DNA from: Gammaproteobacteria bacterium
GTDB taxonomy: Bacteria > Pseudomonadota > Gammaproteobacteria > Pseudomonadales > Azotimanducaceae
Length of the DNA: 5,828 nt
Direction: 5' to 3'
Assembly: GCA_003476445.1 (NCBI GenBank)
Contig: DMUF01000045.1
Coordinates: forward strand, 1 to 5,828
Part shown: in pieces, positions 1 through 5,710 of the stretch
How the letters are laid out: every line of letters begins with the position of its first letter
Position numbering within the stretch: the first letter of the stretch is position 1
Program-made: the position numbers and the translations under genes
The notes under the pieces: generated by a model
Told to the model about the DNA's origin: nothing
Databases searched by the model: none
What the model saw: the letters and a program-made list of their open reading frames with translations, nothing else

Positions 1-4
1 AGCG

Positions 5-27
5 CCGACGGGAATGACACCCGTCGG
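5..27. other. GC-rich perfect hairpin, possible terminator
   Basis: Arms CCGACGGG (5-12) and CCCGTCGG (20-27) are perfectly complementary over 8 bp around the 7-nt loop AATGACA. No T-run follows on either strand, so it is not a classical intrinsic terminator. It lies about 110 nt past the stop of the minus-strand hydrolase gene. It could instead serve a plus-strand gene ending left of the window, which cannot be seen. Confidence 0.4.
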
Positions 28-48
28 ACGCGAAGGACCGCGTGCCAC

Positions 49-133
49 CGATGTCCCAACATCACGAATGTCTCGTCATCACGAACGTCCCGACATCACC
101 AAATTCAGCGCATCATGAGCGTCCGCCGATCAC
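49..133. repeat. Five degenerate 17-bp direct tandem repeats
   Basis: Five head-to-tail units of exactly 17 bp occupy 49-65, 66-82, 83-99, 100-116 and 117-133, with approximate consensus GAAYGTCYCGNCATCAC. Units 2 and 3 match at 14 of 17 positions, 1 and 3 at 13, and 3 and 5 at 12. Unit 4 is the most eroded, with 9 of 17 matching unit 3. The most constant part is the final CATCAC (GATCAC in unit 5, CATCAT in unit 4). Positions 32-48 match at 9 of 17 and may be a decayed sixth copy. The period is not a multiple of three, so this is not a coding repeat. The array ends 5 bp before the hydrolase stop codon and would lie in that gene's 3' untranslated region. Its function is unknown. Confidence 0.75.
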
Positions 134-138
134 AGGAA

Positions 139-1260
139 TCAGCAGCGCGTGTGAACCCATGCCACGATCCGGTCAGCCACCTCGTCGCGCGCCCCATCGG
201 GGCTGGTGAGATAGTGATCGCCACCCATGAACTCGAGTGTTTTGTCTGCGGCTCCAAGCGCAGCATGAATGCCGCGCGCGTCGCTCGGAAAGACGCCGGT
301 GTCGGCCGTGGACTGAATCACAAGGGAAGGCACGCGGATGCGCCCGAGGTGGGGTGCGCCGCGACACTGCGATTCGCGCAGGCTCCACATCGAAAGCCAG
401 GTCCGACAGGTATTGGTCAACCCGATTCCGCGTGGAGAGTAGTTCGCGGACCTCGGATCGCCGGCATAGCAAACGCCCACGGGTCGGTCCGAGGGGTCGA
501 GGGTACCATCGAGCAATCGTGGATCGGCCCACGTGCGATAGAGGTTGAACGCGCGGTCCTGAAATCCGAGCGCGTCGAGTCGCGCGAGCTCTGCGATAGC
601 CCAGTCGGTGATGCGCTCGTTGCGCGCGACCTGAGCCGCGCGGTAGCGGGTAAGAAAATCGGCGCTGTACGGGGGGCCATGGCGCGGATCGAACATGTCG
701 AGTTCCGGATCGACGCTGACCGGATCCTGCTCGTCCGTGATGGCGGGGTCGAACCAGTCGGTTAGCACTTCCGGGCGCCCGGCATGCGCATTCAGCGAAA
801 CATACAGATCCCCGGGAATGAGCGCGTTGACGGCATCTGGCAGCCGCAGCCCGCGTGTGGCGCGGATGTTCGGGGTCGTCGCCTGGGATTGGTAGGCGGC
901 CATCAGTGAGCCACCTCCGGAATTTCCGATCAGCACGACCTGCTCGACCCCTGCCACTGTCTTCAGCCATTCAACACCGGCTCCGATGTCGATGAGCGCG
1001 TGTTCGAGGATGAAGAAGGCTTCTGCACCCCGAAAGCGCGTGTTCCAGCCGAGGAACCCGTAGCCGCGGCGCGCAAGGTACTCGCCGAGATAATGCTCGG
1101 AGAAATCCACGTTGTAGTGGGTCGCGATGAACGCAACGCGCGGGCGTTGACCCGCGGGGTGGTAATAGAGCCCCTGGCAGGGCATGAAGCCGGCGCCGTT
1201 GCGCCGCCCTGTTGCCGACTCGAGCGATACGAAATCTCGTGGGATGGAATGTGCAGTCAT
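139..1260 (-). CDS. Alpha/beta hydrolase family protein
   Basis: The gene encodes 373 residues with an alpha/beta-hydrolase fold, probably a serine ester or thioester hydrolase in the cytoplasm, since there is no signal peptide. The nucleophile elbow is G-N-S-G-G at residues 112-116 (Ser114), preceded by the hydrophobic strand EQVVLIG. The likely catalytic acid is Asp320 in STADTGVFP, after the strand VPSLVIQ. The likely catalytic His is His349 in GGDHYL. The early strand-turn RGYGFLGWNTRFRG (65-78) matches the place where many family members have D-x-R-G. Residues 160-300 form a long, Trp- and Asp-rich insertion, probably a cap domain, which makes the protein larger than the usual 270-300 residues. 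The ATG at 1260 is the natural start but has only a weak upstream GGA. The gene is divergent from the reductase-enolase pair and probably co-regulated with it. The substrate is not recognisable from sequence. Confidence 0.85.
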   Translation of the reverse strand: MTAHSIPRDFVSLESATGRRNGAGFMPCQGLYYHPAGQRPRVAFIATHYNVDFSEHYLGEYLARRGYGFLGWNTRFRGAEAFFILEHALIDIGAGVEWLKTVAGVEQVVLIGNSGGGSLMAAYQSQATTPNIRATRGLRLPDAVNALIPGDLYVSLNAHAGRPEVLTDWFDPAITDEQDPVSVDPELDMFDPRHGPPYSADFLTRYRAAQVARNERITDWAIAELARLDALGFQDRAFNLYRTWADPRLLDGTLDPSDRPVGVCYAGDPRSANYSPRGIGLTNTCRTWLSMWSLRESQCRGAPHLGRIRVPSLVIQSTADTGVFPSDARGIHAALGAADKTLEFMGGDHYLTSPDGARDEVADRIVAWVHTRC

Positions 1261-1332
1261 GTGAGATGTCCGGGCGTGGTGGGCGGGGCGGCGAGGTCAC
1301 TGCAGGTCGGCCGCGCGGTTGGATGCCGAGGA

Positions 1333-1362
1333 AATATGGTTGACCGCGAAATGGGGTGTCAA
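1333..1362 (-). promoter_or_regulatory. Predicted sigma70 promoter for the hydrolase gene
   Basis: On the minus strand a perfect -35 box TTGACA (1357-1362) is followed after 18 bp by the -10-like CATATT (1333-1338, 4 of 6 matches). Transcription would start near 1326, leaving a leader of about 65 nt before the ATG at 1260. This is seen in the sequence only. It overlaps the plus-strand promoter almost completely. Confidence 0.5.
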
Positions 1363-1368
1363 GACAAT
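1340..1368 (+). promoter_or_regulatory. Predicted sigma70 promoter for the reductase-enolase operon
   Basis: The -35 box TTGACC (1340-1345, 5 of 6 matches) and the -10 box GACAAT (1363-1368, 4 of 6) are separated by the optimal 17 bp. Transcription would start near 1375, about 25 nt ahead of the ATG at 1400. The -35 core TTGAC and the opposing GTCAA (1358-1362) form an inverted repeat with a 13-bp gap, which could also be an operator for a dimeric regulator. Confidence 0.5.
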
Positions 1369-1399
1369 CCCGCGCGTTCCAACGGCAGGCAGGCAAGAC

Positions 1400-1984
1400 A
1401 TGACAGGGACGCAAAGCATTCTCGCGTTTGCGGGCAGCACCCGCTCGGATTCAACCAACAAGCGCGTGCTCGCGATCGCTGTTCGCGCGGCCGAGTCCGT
1501 GGGAGCGACTGTCACAACGATCGACCTGCGCGACTATCCGCTGCCGCTGTATGACGGTGATTTGGAGGCGGCGTCCGGCGTTCCCGCTGAAGCGCTCGCG
1601 CTCAAAGCCCTGTTCCTCTCCCATCGCGGGCTGCTCATTGCGACCCCCGAATACAACACGTCGATCAGCGGCGTGTTGAAAAACACCATCGACTGGGTGA
1701 CCCGGCCGGTACCGGGCGAGACCTTTCTCGAGTGTTTCAACGGTAAGGTCGCGGCGCTCGTATCGGCGACGCTCGGCCCCATGGGTGGAGTCCGCGCGCA
1801 GGCGCATCTGCGACAAATCCTGAGCGGCATCAACGTCACGGTCATTCCCGAGCACTGGGCGGTGCCTCAGGCGACGGCGGAATCATTCGACGCGGCGGGG
1901 GATCTGCGCGATCCGACCGGGCAGGCGATGGTTCGGCGCGTGGGCGTGAGCCTTGCGTCGTTCCTCGGGCGGCTGGCTGATTGA
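1400..1984 (+). CDS. NAD(P)H-dependent FMN reductase family protein
   Basis: The product has 194 residues, typical of the flavodoxin-like NADPH-dependent FMN reductase family (the ChrR/YieF and azoreductase-like group). These proteins bind FMN and pass electrons from NAD(P)H to flavin, quinones or other acceptors in the cytosol. After the first strand (SILAFAGS), the loop GSTRSDSTNK (12-21) is the FMN-phosphate binding site. The signature T-P-E-Y-N-T-S-I-S-G-x-L-K-N-x-I-D-W lies at 82-99. TLGPMGGVRAQAHLRQIL (125-141) is the usual third flavin-contact region. ATG 1400 is chosen because family homology begins at once; an in-frame TTG at 1319 would add 27 residues, run through the predicted promoter and match nothing. 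The ribosome site is weak (AGG at 1391-1393). The gene is 31 bp ahead of the enolase gene on the same strand, so they are probably cotranscribed. The physiological acceptor is unknown. Confidence 0.9.
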   Translation: MTGTQSILAFAGSTRSDSTNKRVLAIAVRAAESVGATVTTIDLRDYPLPLYDGDLEAASGVPAEALALKALFLSHRGLLIATPEYNTSISGVLKNTIDWVTRPVPGETFLECFNGKVAALVSATLGPMGGVRAQAHLRQILSGINVTVIPEHWAVPQATAESFDAAGDLRDPTGQAMVRRVGVSLASFLGRLAD

Positions 1985-2003
1985 AGACGAGAATGATGCT
2001 GAC

Positions 2004-2009
2004 GGGAGA
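2004..2009 (+). promoter_or_regulatory. Ribosome binding site fixing the GTG start of the enolase gene
   Basis: GGGAGA lies 6 nt before GTG 2016. It is the best Shine-Dalgarno match in the plus-strand operon. It favours GTG over the in-frame ATG at 1953, which would overlap the reductase gene and add 21 residues not expected in enolases. Confidence 0.7.
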
Positions 2010-2015
2010 ATCTCT

Positions 2016-3314
2016 GTGACGCACCCGGATGTGATTGTCGGTATCCGCGGTCGGCGGGTGTGGGACTCCCGCGGGCGACCAACGGTCGAGGCCGAGGTGC
2101 ATCTGGCGGGGGGCGCGATCGGGCGCGCAATTGCGCCAGCGGGTGCCTCCCGTGGTCGACATGAAGCACTGGAACTCCGTGATGGTGGTTCCGCGTTCGG
2201 AGGTCAGAATGTCGCGCGCGCGGTGACCGTGATCAACGAAATCATCGCTCCTGCCCTCGTCGGCCAGCCTGTTCACGAACAGGCTGTGATCGATGGCGTG
2301 CTGATTGCTCTTGATGGCACGCCGAACAAGGCACGCCTTGGCGCGAATGCCTTGGCCGCCGTTTCGCTCGCGTGTCTGCATGCCGCGGCGGCGTCGGCGG
2401 CAGTACCGCTCTGGGCATATCTGGCAGCGGATCGGCCGGTCCGTTTGCCGCTGCCTGAAATCCAGATCTTCGGCGGCGGCGCGCACGCGGCGCGTCGTGT
2501 CGATATTCAGGATTTCATGATCATGTGCCCGTCGGCGCCAAGCTTCACGGTTGCGCTCGAACGAACGGCGGAGGTCTACCGGGCTGCTGGCGAGCTCATG
2601 GACAAACGCGGGCTGCTCTCGGGGACCGCGGACGAGGGTGGGTGGTGGCCGAATTTCAGCAGCAATGAGATGGCACTCGACCTGCTGGTGCAGAGCATTG
2701 AGGCCGCCGGCTATGTTCCTGGTGACGAAGTCTGGATCTCACTTGATATCGCCGCGAGCGAATTCTTCGTCGATGCACGCTATCGACTCACGGCTGACGG
2801 GAAGGCGCTTGATCGGGACGGAATGGCAGAGCTGCTCACGGGCTGGCTCGAGCGCTACCCGATTCTCTCGATCGAGGATCCGCTCGCGCAGGATGATGCC
2901 GCCGGCATGTCAGCGTTCACGGCGGCGCACGGCGGTCGCGTGCAGATCGTGGGCGATGATCTCCTCGTATCTCATCCTGCGCGGGTGACAGCCGCGGTTG
3001 CTGGCCGCTGGTGCAACGCCGCCCTCATCAAGGTCAATCAGGTGGGCACGGTGTCGGAAGCCGCCGCAGCGAGCGAGGCTGCGAGCACGGCAGGTTGGGG
3101 GCGCCTGGTCTCGGCGCGGTCGGGCGAGAGCGAGGATGTTTCGATTGTGCATCTCGCCACCGGTTGGAATGCGGGTCAGATCAAGGTCGGGTCATTCGCG
3201 CGTTCGGAGCGCATGGCAAAGTGGAATGAACTGCTGCGGATCGAAGAAGCTCTGGGCAACGCCGCGGTCTTCGCCGGCTGGGATGCGCTGCCGGCGCAGG
3301 TTGTTCGCCGCTAG
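2016..3314 (+). CDS. Divergent enolase-family protein (phosphopyruvate hydratase-like)
   Basis: The product has 432 residues, full enolase length and collinear with enolase from the N-terminal x-x-x-R-x-x-x-DSRGxPTVEAEV (residues 14-28) to the C-terminal LLRIEEALG. Enolase interconverts 2-phosphoglycerate and phosphoenolpyruvate in the cytosol. By alignment to yeast enolase by eye, these are retained: Mg ligands Asp244, Glu287 (SIEDP) and Asp314 (GDDL); Ser45 for the second Mg; His157 (GGxHA); Glu207 (DEGG); catalytic Lys339 (LIKVNQVGT) and Lys390 (QIKVGS); phosphate-binding Arg368 and Ser369. These differ: the flexible loop SGAST is AGASR (42-46); yeast Glu168 in QEFMI is Asp166 (QDFMI); NxxNGG is QIFGGG (150-155); GDEGGxAP is ADEGGWWP; and His373 of SHRSGETED is Ala367 (SARSGESED). 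The eno neighbours usual in gammaproteobacteria (pyrG, ftsB, ispD) are absent. Inference: a paralogue, either a slow enolase or one with another phosphorylated or phosphonate substrate. Family membership is near certain; the reaction is not. Confidence 0.9.
   Translation: MTHPDVIVGIRGRRVWDSRGRPTVEAEVHLAGGAIGRAIAPAGASRGRHEALELRDGGSAFGGQNVARAVTVINEIIAPALVGQPVHEQAVIDGVLIALDGTPNKARLGANALAAVSLACLHAAAASAAVPLWAYLAADRPVRLPLPEIQIFGGGAHAARRVDIQDFMIMCPSAPSFTVALERTAEVYRAAGELMDKRGLLSGTADEGGWWPNFSSNEMALDLLVQSIEAAGYVPGDEVWISLDIAASEFFVDARYRLTADGKALDRDGMAELLTGWLERYPILSIEDPLAQDDAAGMSAFTAAHGGRVQIVGDDLLVSHPARVTAAVAGRWCNAALIKVNQVGTVSEAAAASEAASTAGWGRLVSARSGESEDVSIVHLATGWNAGQIKVGSFARSERMAKWNELLRIEEALGNAAVFAGWDALPAQVVRR
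2265..2286. repeat. Perfect 10-bp inverted repeat inside the enolase-like gene
   Basis: Arms CAGCCTGTTC (2265-2274) and GAACAGGCTG (2277-2286) are exactly complementary around a central AC. As RNA this gives a 9-bp stem with a CACG loop. It lies in the codons for residues 84-91 (QPVHEQAV), a surface region that varies among enolases, so the symmetry is not forced by conserved residues. It could be an operator, a mRNA structure or chance. Confidence 0.6.
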
Positions 3315-3328
3315 CTCGGCTGCAAGCG

Positions 3329-3351
3329 CGCGATGACTTCGGGGCGTCGCG
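3329..3351 (+). terminator. UUCG-capped hairpin after the enolase-like gene
   Basis: Starting 14 nt after the TAG stop, 3329-3335 pairs with 3345-3351 (7 bp with one G-U). After a small internal mismatch the helix is capped by C(UUCG)G at 3337-3342, a very stable tetraloop common in terminators. No U-run follows, so it may be only a weak terminator or a 3'-end stabiliser separating the enolase-like gene from tesB. Confidence 0.35.
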
Positions 3352-3374
3352 ATGAGCAGAGCACGGCAAACGGG

Positions 3375-3380
3375 TACACT
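3375..3380 (+). promoter_or_regulatory. -10-like element placed for a leaderless thioesterase transcript
   Basis: TACACT (4 of 6 to TATAAT) ends 6 nt before the A of ATG 3387, the spacing expected if transcription starts on the start codon itself. No Shine-Dalgarno sequence precedes the gene, which agrees with a leaderless mRNA. No convincing -35 box is present at the right distance, so this remains tentative. Confidence 0.35.
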
Positions 3381-3386
3381 GCGCGC

Positions 3387-4286
3387 ATGACGACACCGAC
3401 CCATGCCGAACAATACGAGCGCGCGGCGCTGCTGCTCAGAATCCTTGAGCTCGAACCTATCGAGCAGAATCTCTATCGCGGCGGCAACGAAAACCGCGGC
3501 GGGTTTCGTCTGTTTGGTGGGCAGGTGCTCGCGCAAGGGCTGCGGGCGGCTTGCAACACGGTCGAGGGGCGTAATCCTCATTCCCTGCGCGCTTACTTCA
3601 TGCGTGCGGGGGACGCGGAGCGGCCCGTGCTGTACGAAGTCGAGCGCATTCGGGATGGTTCGAGTTTCAGCACTCGGCGCGTGCTCGCGATTCAGCAGGG
3701 GCAGGCGATTTTCAGCATGGACGTGTCGTTTCAGGTCAGCGAGGGGGGCTTCGACCATGCCCACCTGATGCCGAACGTGCCGCCGCCGGAGGAATGCGAG
3801 GACGATATCAGCGTGGTGCAGGCTCTGCCTGAACGGCCGCCGGGCCTGTCGCCGATGGCAGGCAGGCCGCGACCCTTCGAGATGCGCTCGGTATTTCCGC
3901 TTGGCAGTCCGGCCTGGGAGTTGAACCGTTTTTGGAATCCGGTGTGGATTCGTTTTCTCGGCGCGGCCCCGCCCGCTGAGAGCACCCTCGCGCACTGCCT
4001 TCTGGCCTACGCCTCGGATATGGGGCTCGTATCCACCGCTACACTGCCGCATAACACCACACTCGCGCGCGACCAGTACCAGATGGCGAGCCTTGACCAC
4101 GCGCTCTGGATCCATCGGCCGGTGCCGCTCGATGACTGGCTGCTGTTTCACAAGCGAACGAGTACGGCGTCGGGTTCACGTGGGCTTTCCCACGCGGAAT
4201 TCTTCAGCCGTCAGGGCGAACTGATCGCGTCGGTCACCCAGGAAGGCCTGATGCGCGTCAGCCCGAGAAAGACCGCCCCACGCTGA
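3387..4286 (+). CDS. tesB: Acyl-CoA thioesterase II (TesB family)
   Basis: The product has 299 residues, close to the roughly 290 of E. coli TesB, with the double-hotdog fold. It hydrolyses acyl-CoA to free fatty acid and CoA in the cytosol. N-terminal hotdog motifs are LYRGGNENRGGFRLFGGQVLAQ (29-50), HSLRAYFMRAGD (65-76) and RDGSSFSTRRVLAIQ (89-103). The C-terminal half carries LLAYASDMGLV (205-215) and the closing VTQEGLMR (283-290). The catalytic trio of E. coli TesB (Asp204, Thr228, Gln278) maps to Asp211, Ser235 and Gln285, so Thr is replaced by Ser, a conservative hydroxyl change expected to stay functional. ATG 3387 is preferred because TesB similarity starts soon after; the in-frame ATG 3333 lies within the preceding hairpin. 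It lies 72 bp after the enolase-like gene and is convergent with the transglutaminase gene. It could be read through from upstream or use its own promoter. Confidence 0.92.
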   Translation: MTTPTHAEQYERAALLLRILELEPIEQNLYRGGNENRGGFRLFGGQVLAQGLRAACNTVEGRNPHSLRAYFMRAGDAERPVLYEVERIRDGSSFSTRRVLAIQQGQAIFSMDVSFQVSEGGFDHAHLMPNVPPPEECEDDISVVQALPERPPGLSPMAGRPRPFEMRSVFPLGSPAWELNRFWNPVWIRFLGAAPPAESTLAHCLLAYASDMGLVSTATLPHNTTLARDQYQMASLDHALWIHRPVPLDDWLLFHKRTSTASGSRGLSHAEFFSRQGELIASVTQEGLMRVSPRKTAPR

Positions 4287-4301
4287 GGCTTGCTTTCTCG
4301 G
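4263..4301. terminator. Hairpin across the tesB stop, possible bidirectional terminator
   Basis: CCGAGAAAG (4263-4271) and CTTTCTCGG (4293-4301) are perfectly complementary over 9 bp. They enclose 21 nt that include the tesB stop codon (4284-4286). A second CTCGGG (4304-4309) can also pair with CCCGAG (4262-4267). It sits between two convergent genes only 49 bp apart, where a shared terminator is expected. No U-run follows on either strand, so termination efficiency is uncertain. Confidence 0.4.
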
Positions 4302-4335
4302 TCCTCGGGTTCGCGTCAGGCACCGGGCACGCGCT

Positions 4336-5700
4336 TCAGTATTGCTCCTCGATCACCGTAAACCGGATCGTCTGCTCGCCGGTCAGGAGCGCGATCGCGA
4401 GCGTGTGGTCCTCTGGCATCGGAAGGTGAGTGGCGTCGGTCGCAACCTGGTTCCAGGTGGGATCGACGACAAACCAGCGACCCTCGGCCTCGACTTCGTT
4501 CCACGCATGAAAACGGAATGCGGGCATGGGATCAGCCTGATAGGCCAGCCCGAAGACGGTGCGTGCGGGCAGTCCGAGACTTCGTGCAAGTGTGGTCAGG
4601 AGGTCGGCGTACTCTGTGCAGTCGCCGCGTGGAGAAGCAAGCAGCTCAAGCACCGATGACGCTGCGTGCGTCTCATCGTAGCTCACAAAGCCATGCACGA
4701 ATCGTGTCAGCGCTTCGATTTGTCCGATCTCATCCCGGGTGTCAGCAACGACTCGCTGTGCGAGACGCTGCAGCGCCGGATGGTCCGCGGGATGATCTCG
4801 GGTGGCAAGGCGCAGGGTGTGCGCATCGCTCGGAGCCGCGCGTGTGGACCGGCGGATGGTGATTTGATGTTCCGTTTCATCCACAAGATTCGGCCACAGG
4901 GTCGATGCAGGCATGGATCCTGCAACGCTAAGAGTCAACGCGCGCAGCGCTGCGGGATTGGTGAGCGCGCGATCGAGCAGCACGCGCTGTGAGGGCAGAT
5001 GCAGCGCTTTGAGCGGAGCGAGCGCCTGCTCTCGCGCAACGGCGCGCAGATCATAGACCCCGGCCAGTTTCATCCCGACGGGGCGCAATTGTTCGTCGAG
5101 TTCGATCAGCGAGCCCGCGCCGCTGTCGACGGTCACGTGACCGTCTTCGTTGGCGATCACGGTTGCGGGTCGCGCGCGGCGTGCCCGCTCGCCGAGATCA
5201 AGAGCCAGGATTTCCGTGCGTGCGCCGGTGTCGCGTGTCTCGGCCTTCAGCCAGCGCTCGAGCGCGAGATGGTCGTCGAGCGAGAATGTGTCGTCGAAGC
5301 GGTGGCCGCGTTGTTCGCTGCCGTCCGCACCGCGCGAGTACCAGCGGTAGCCATCGGTTTCCCGTACCAGTCGTGTGGCATCGACGAGACGTCCGTTGCG
5401 ATAGGTCGTCTGGTGGGCATCGACGAGCGCGTGGGGTGGCAGCAGGGCAAAGCGCAGGTGCTCGCGAGTACGCATGTCGTTGTCGCGGGAAAGTGCGATC
5501 CGCAGGTCACTCTCGAAATGCCAGCGCCCGCGCCAATCGAGCCGCGTCACGCTCGAGAGGTAGCCGATGGCTCGATCCTGCTGCTCGATCCGATACCAGC
5601 GTTCGCCCTGCAGACCTGCGGTAATTCGTGTGCTTTCAGGGATGAAAACCGCGGCGCACGCGGTAGCGACGAGAGCGGCGACGAGGAACACCCTGATCAT
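4336..5700 (-). CDS. Exported transglutaminase-like (cysteine protease fold) protein
   Basis: The product has 454 residues. It begins with a hydrophobic segment (MIRVFLVAALVATACAAVFI): either a cleavable signal with A-C-A at 14-16, an uncleaved membrane anchor, or, less likely, a lipoprotein, since Cys15 lacks a proper lipobox. The protein should act in the periplasm or at the membrane. Residues 30-300 are a beta-rich domain I do not recognise. The C-terminal transglutaminase-like domain has the full triad: Cys361 in SPRGDCTEYADLLTTLARSLGLPAR, His398 in FRFHAWNEV and Asp413 in WFVVDPTWNQ. Such domains in bacteria are mostly thiol proteases or amidases rather than cross-linkers; the substrate is unknown. 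ATG 5700 is chosen because it gives the signal segment and follows GGTGA by 5 nt. An in-frame TTG at 5820 would add 40 Arg/Pro-rich residues and bury the signal. It is convergent with tesB and shares no obvious pathway. Confidence 0.85.
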   Translation of the reverse strand: MIRVFLVAALVATACAAVFIPESTRITAGLQGERWYRIEQQDRAIGYLSSVTRLDWRGRWHFESDLRIALSRDNDMRTREHLRFALLPPHALVDAHQTTYRNGRLVDATRLVRETDGYRWYSRGADGSEQRGHRFDDTFSLDDHLALERWLKAETRDTGARTEILALDLGERARRARPATVIANEDGHVTVDSGAGSLIELDEQLRPVGMKLAGVYDLRAVAREQALAPLKALHLPSQRVLLDRALTNPAALRALTLSVAGSMPASTLWPNLVDETEHQITIRRSTRAAPSDAHTLRLATRDHPADHPALQRLAQRVVADTRDEIGQIEALTRFVHGFVSYDETHAASSVLELLASPRGDCTEYADLLTTLARSLGLPARTVFGLAYQADPMPAFRFHAWNEVEAEGRWFVVDPTWNQVATDATHLPMPEDHTLAIALLTGEQTIRFTVIEEQY

Positions 5701-5705
5701 TCTGG

Positions 5706-5710
5706 TCACC
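5706..5710 (-). promoter_or_regulatory. Ribosome binding site of the transglutaminase-like gene
   Basis: The minus strand reads GGTGA 5 nt before ATG 5700. This supports that start over the longer TTG-initiated frame. The remaining upstream sequence to the window edge (5711-5828) shows no convincing -35/-10 pair and no other gene. Confidence 0.5.

Noticed and set aside
115..765. A 216-codon open frame antisense to the hydrolase gene
   Set aside because: It is the complement of a GC-rich real gene, has no recognisable motif, and begins inside the 17-bp repeat array. The opposite strand encodes a complete hydrolase with its catalytic residues.
173..970. A 265-codon frame on the minus strand overlapping the hydrolase gene in another frame
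   Set aside because: It is Arg/Pro-rich without motifs and is a frame-shifted shadow of the hydrolase reading frame.
1319..1399. An N-terminal extension of the FMN reductase from TTG 1319
   Set aside because: It would be read across the predicted promoter and adds residues before the first strand of a flavodoxin fold that normally starts within a few residues of the N terminus.
3192..4151. A 319-codon open frame antisense to tesB
   Set aside because: Long antisense frames are expected in GC-rich coding DNA. The translation is rich in Arg/His/Pro with no domain, while the plus strand encodes a full TesB with conserved catalytic positions.
5377..5427. Direct repeat GGCATCGACGAG at 5377-5388 and 5416-5427
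   Set aside because: The copies are 39 bp apart, in frame, and both encode L-V-D-A in the transglutaminase-like protein. Shared codon preference explains it.
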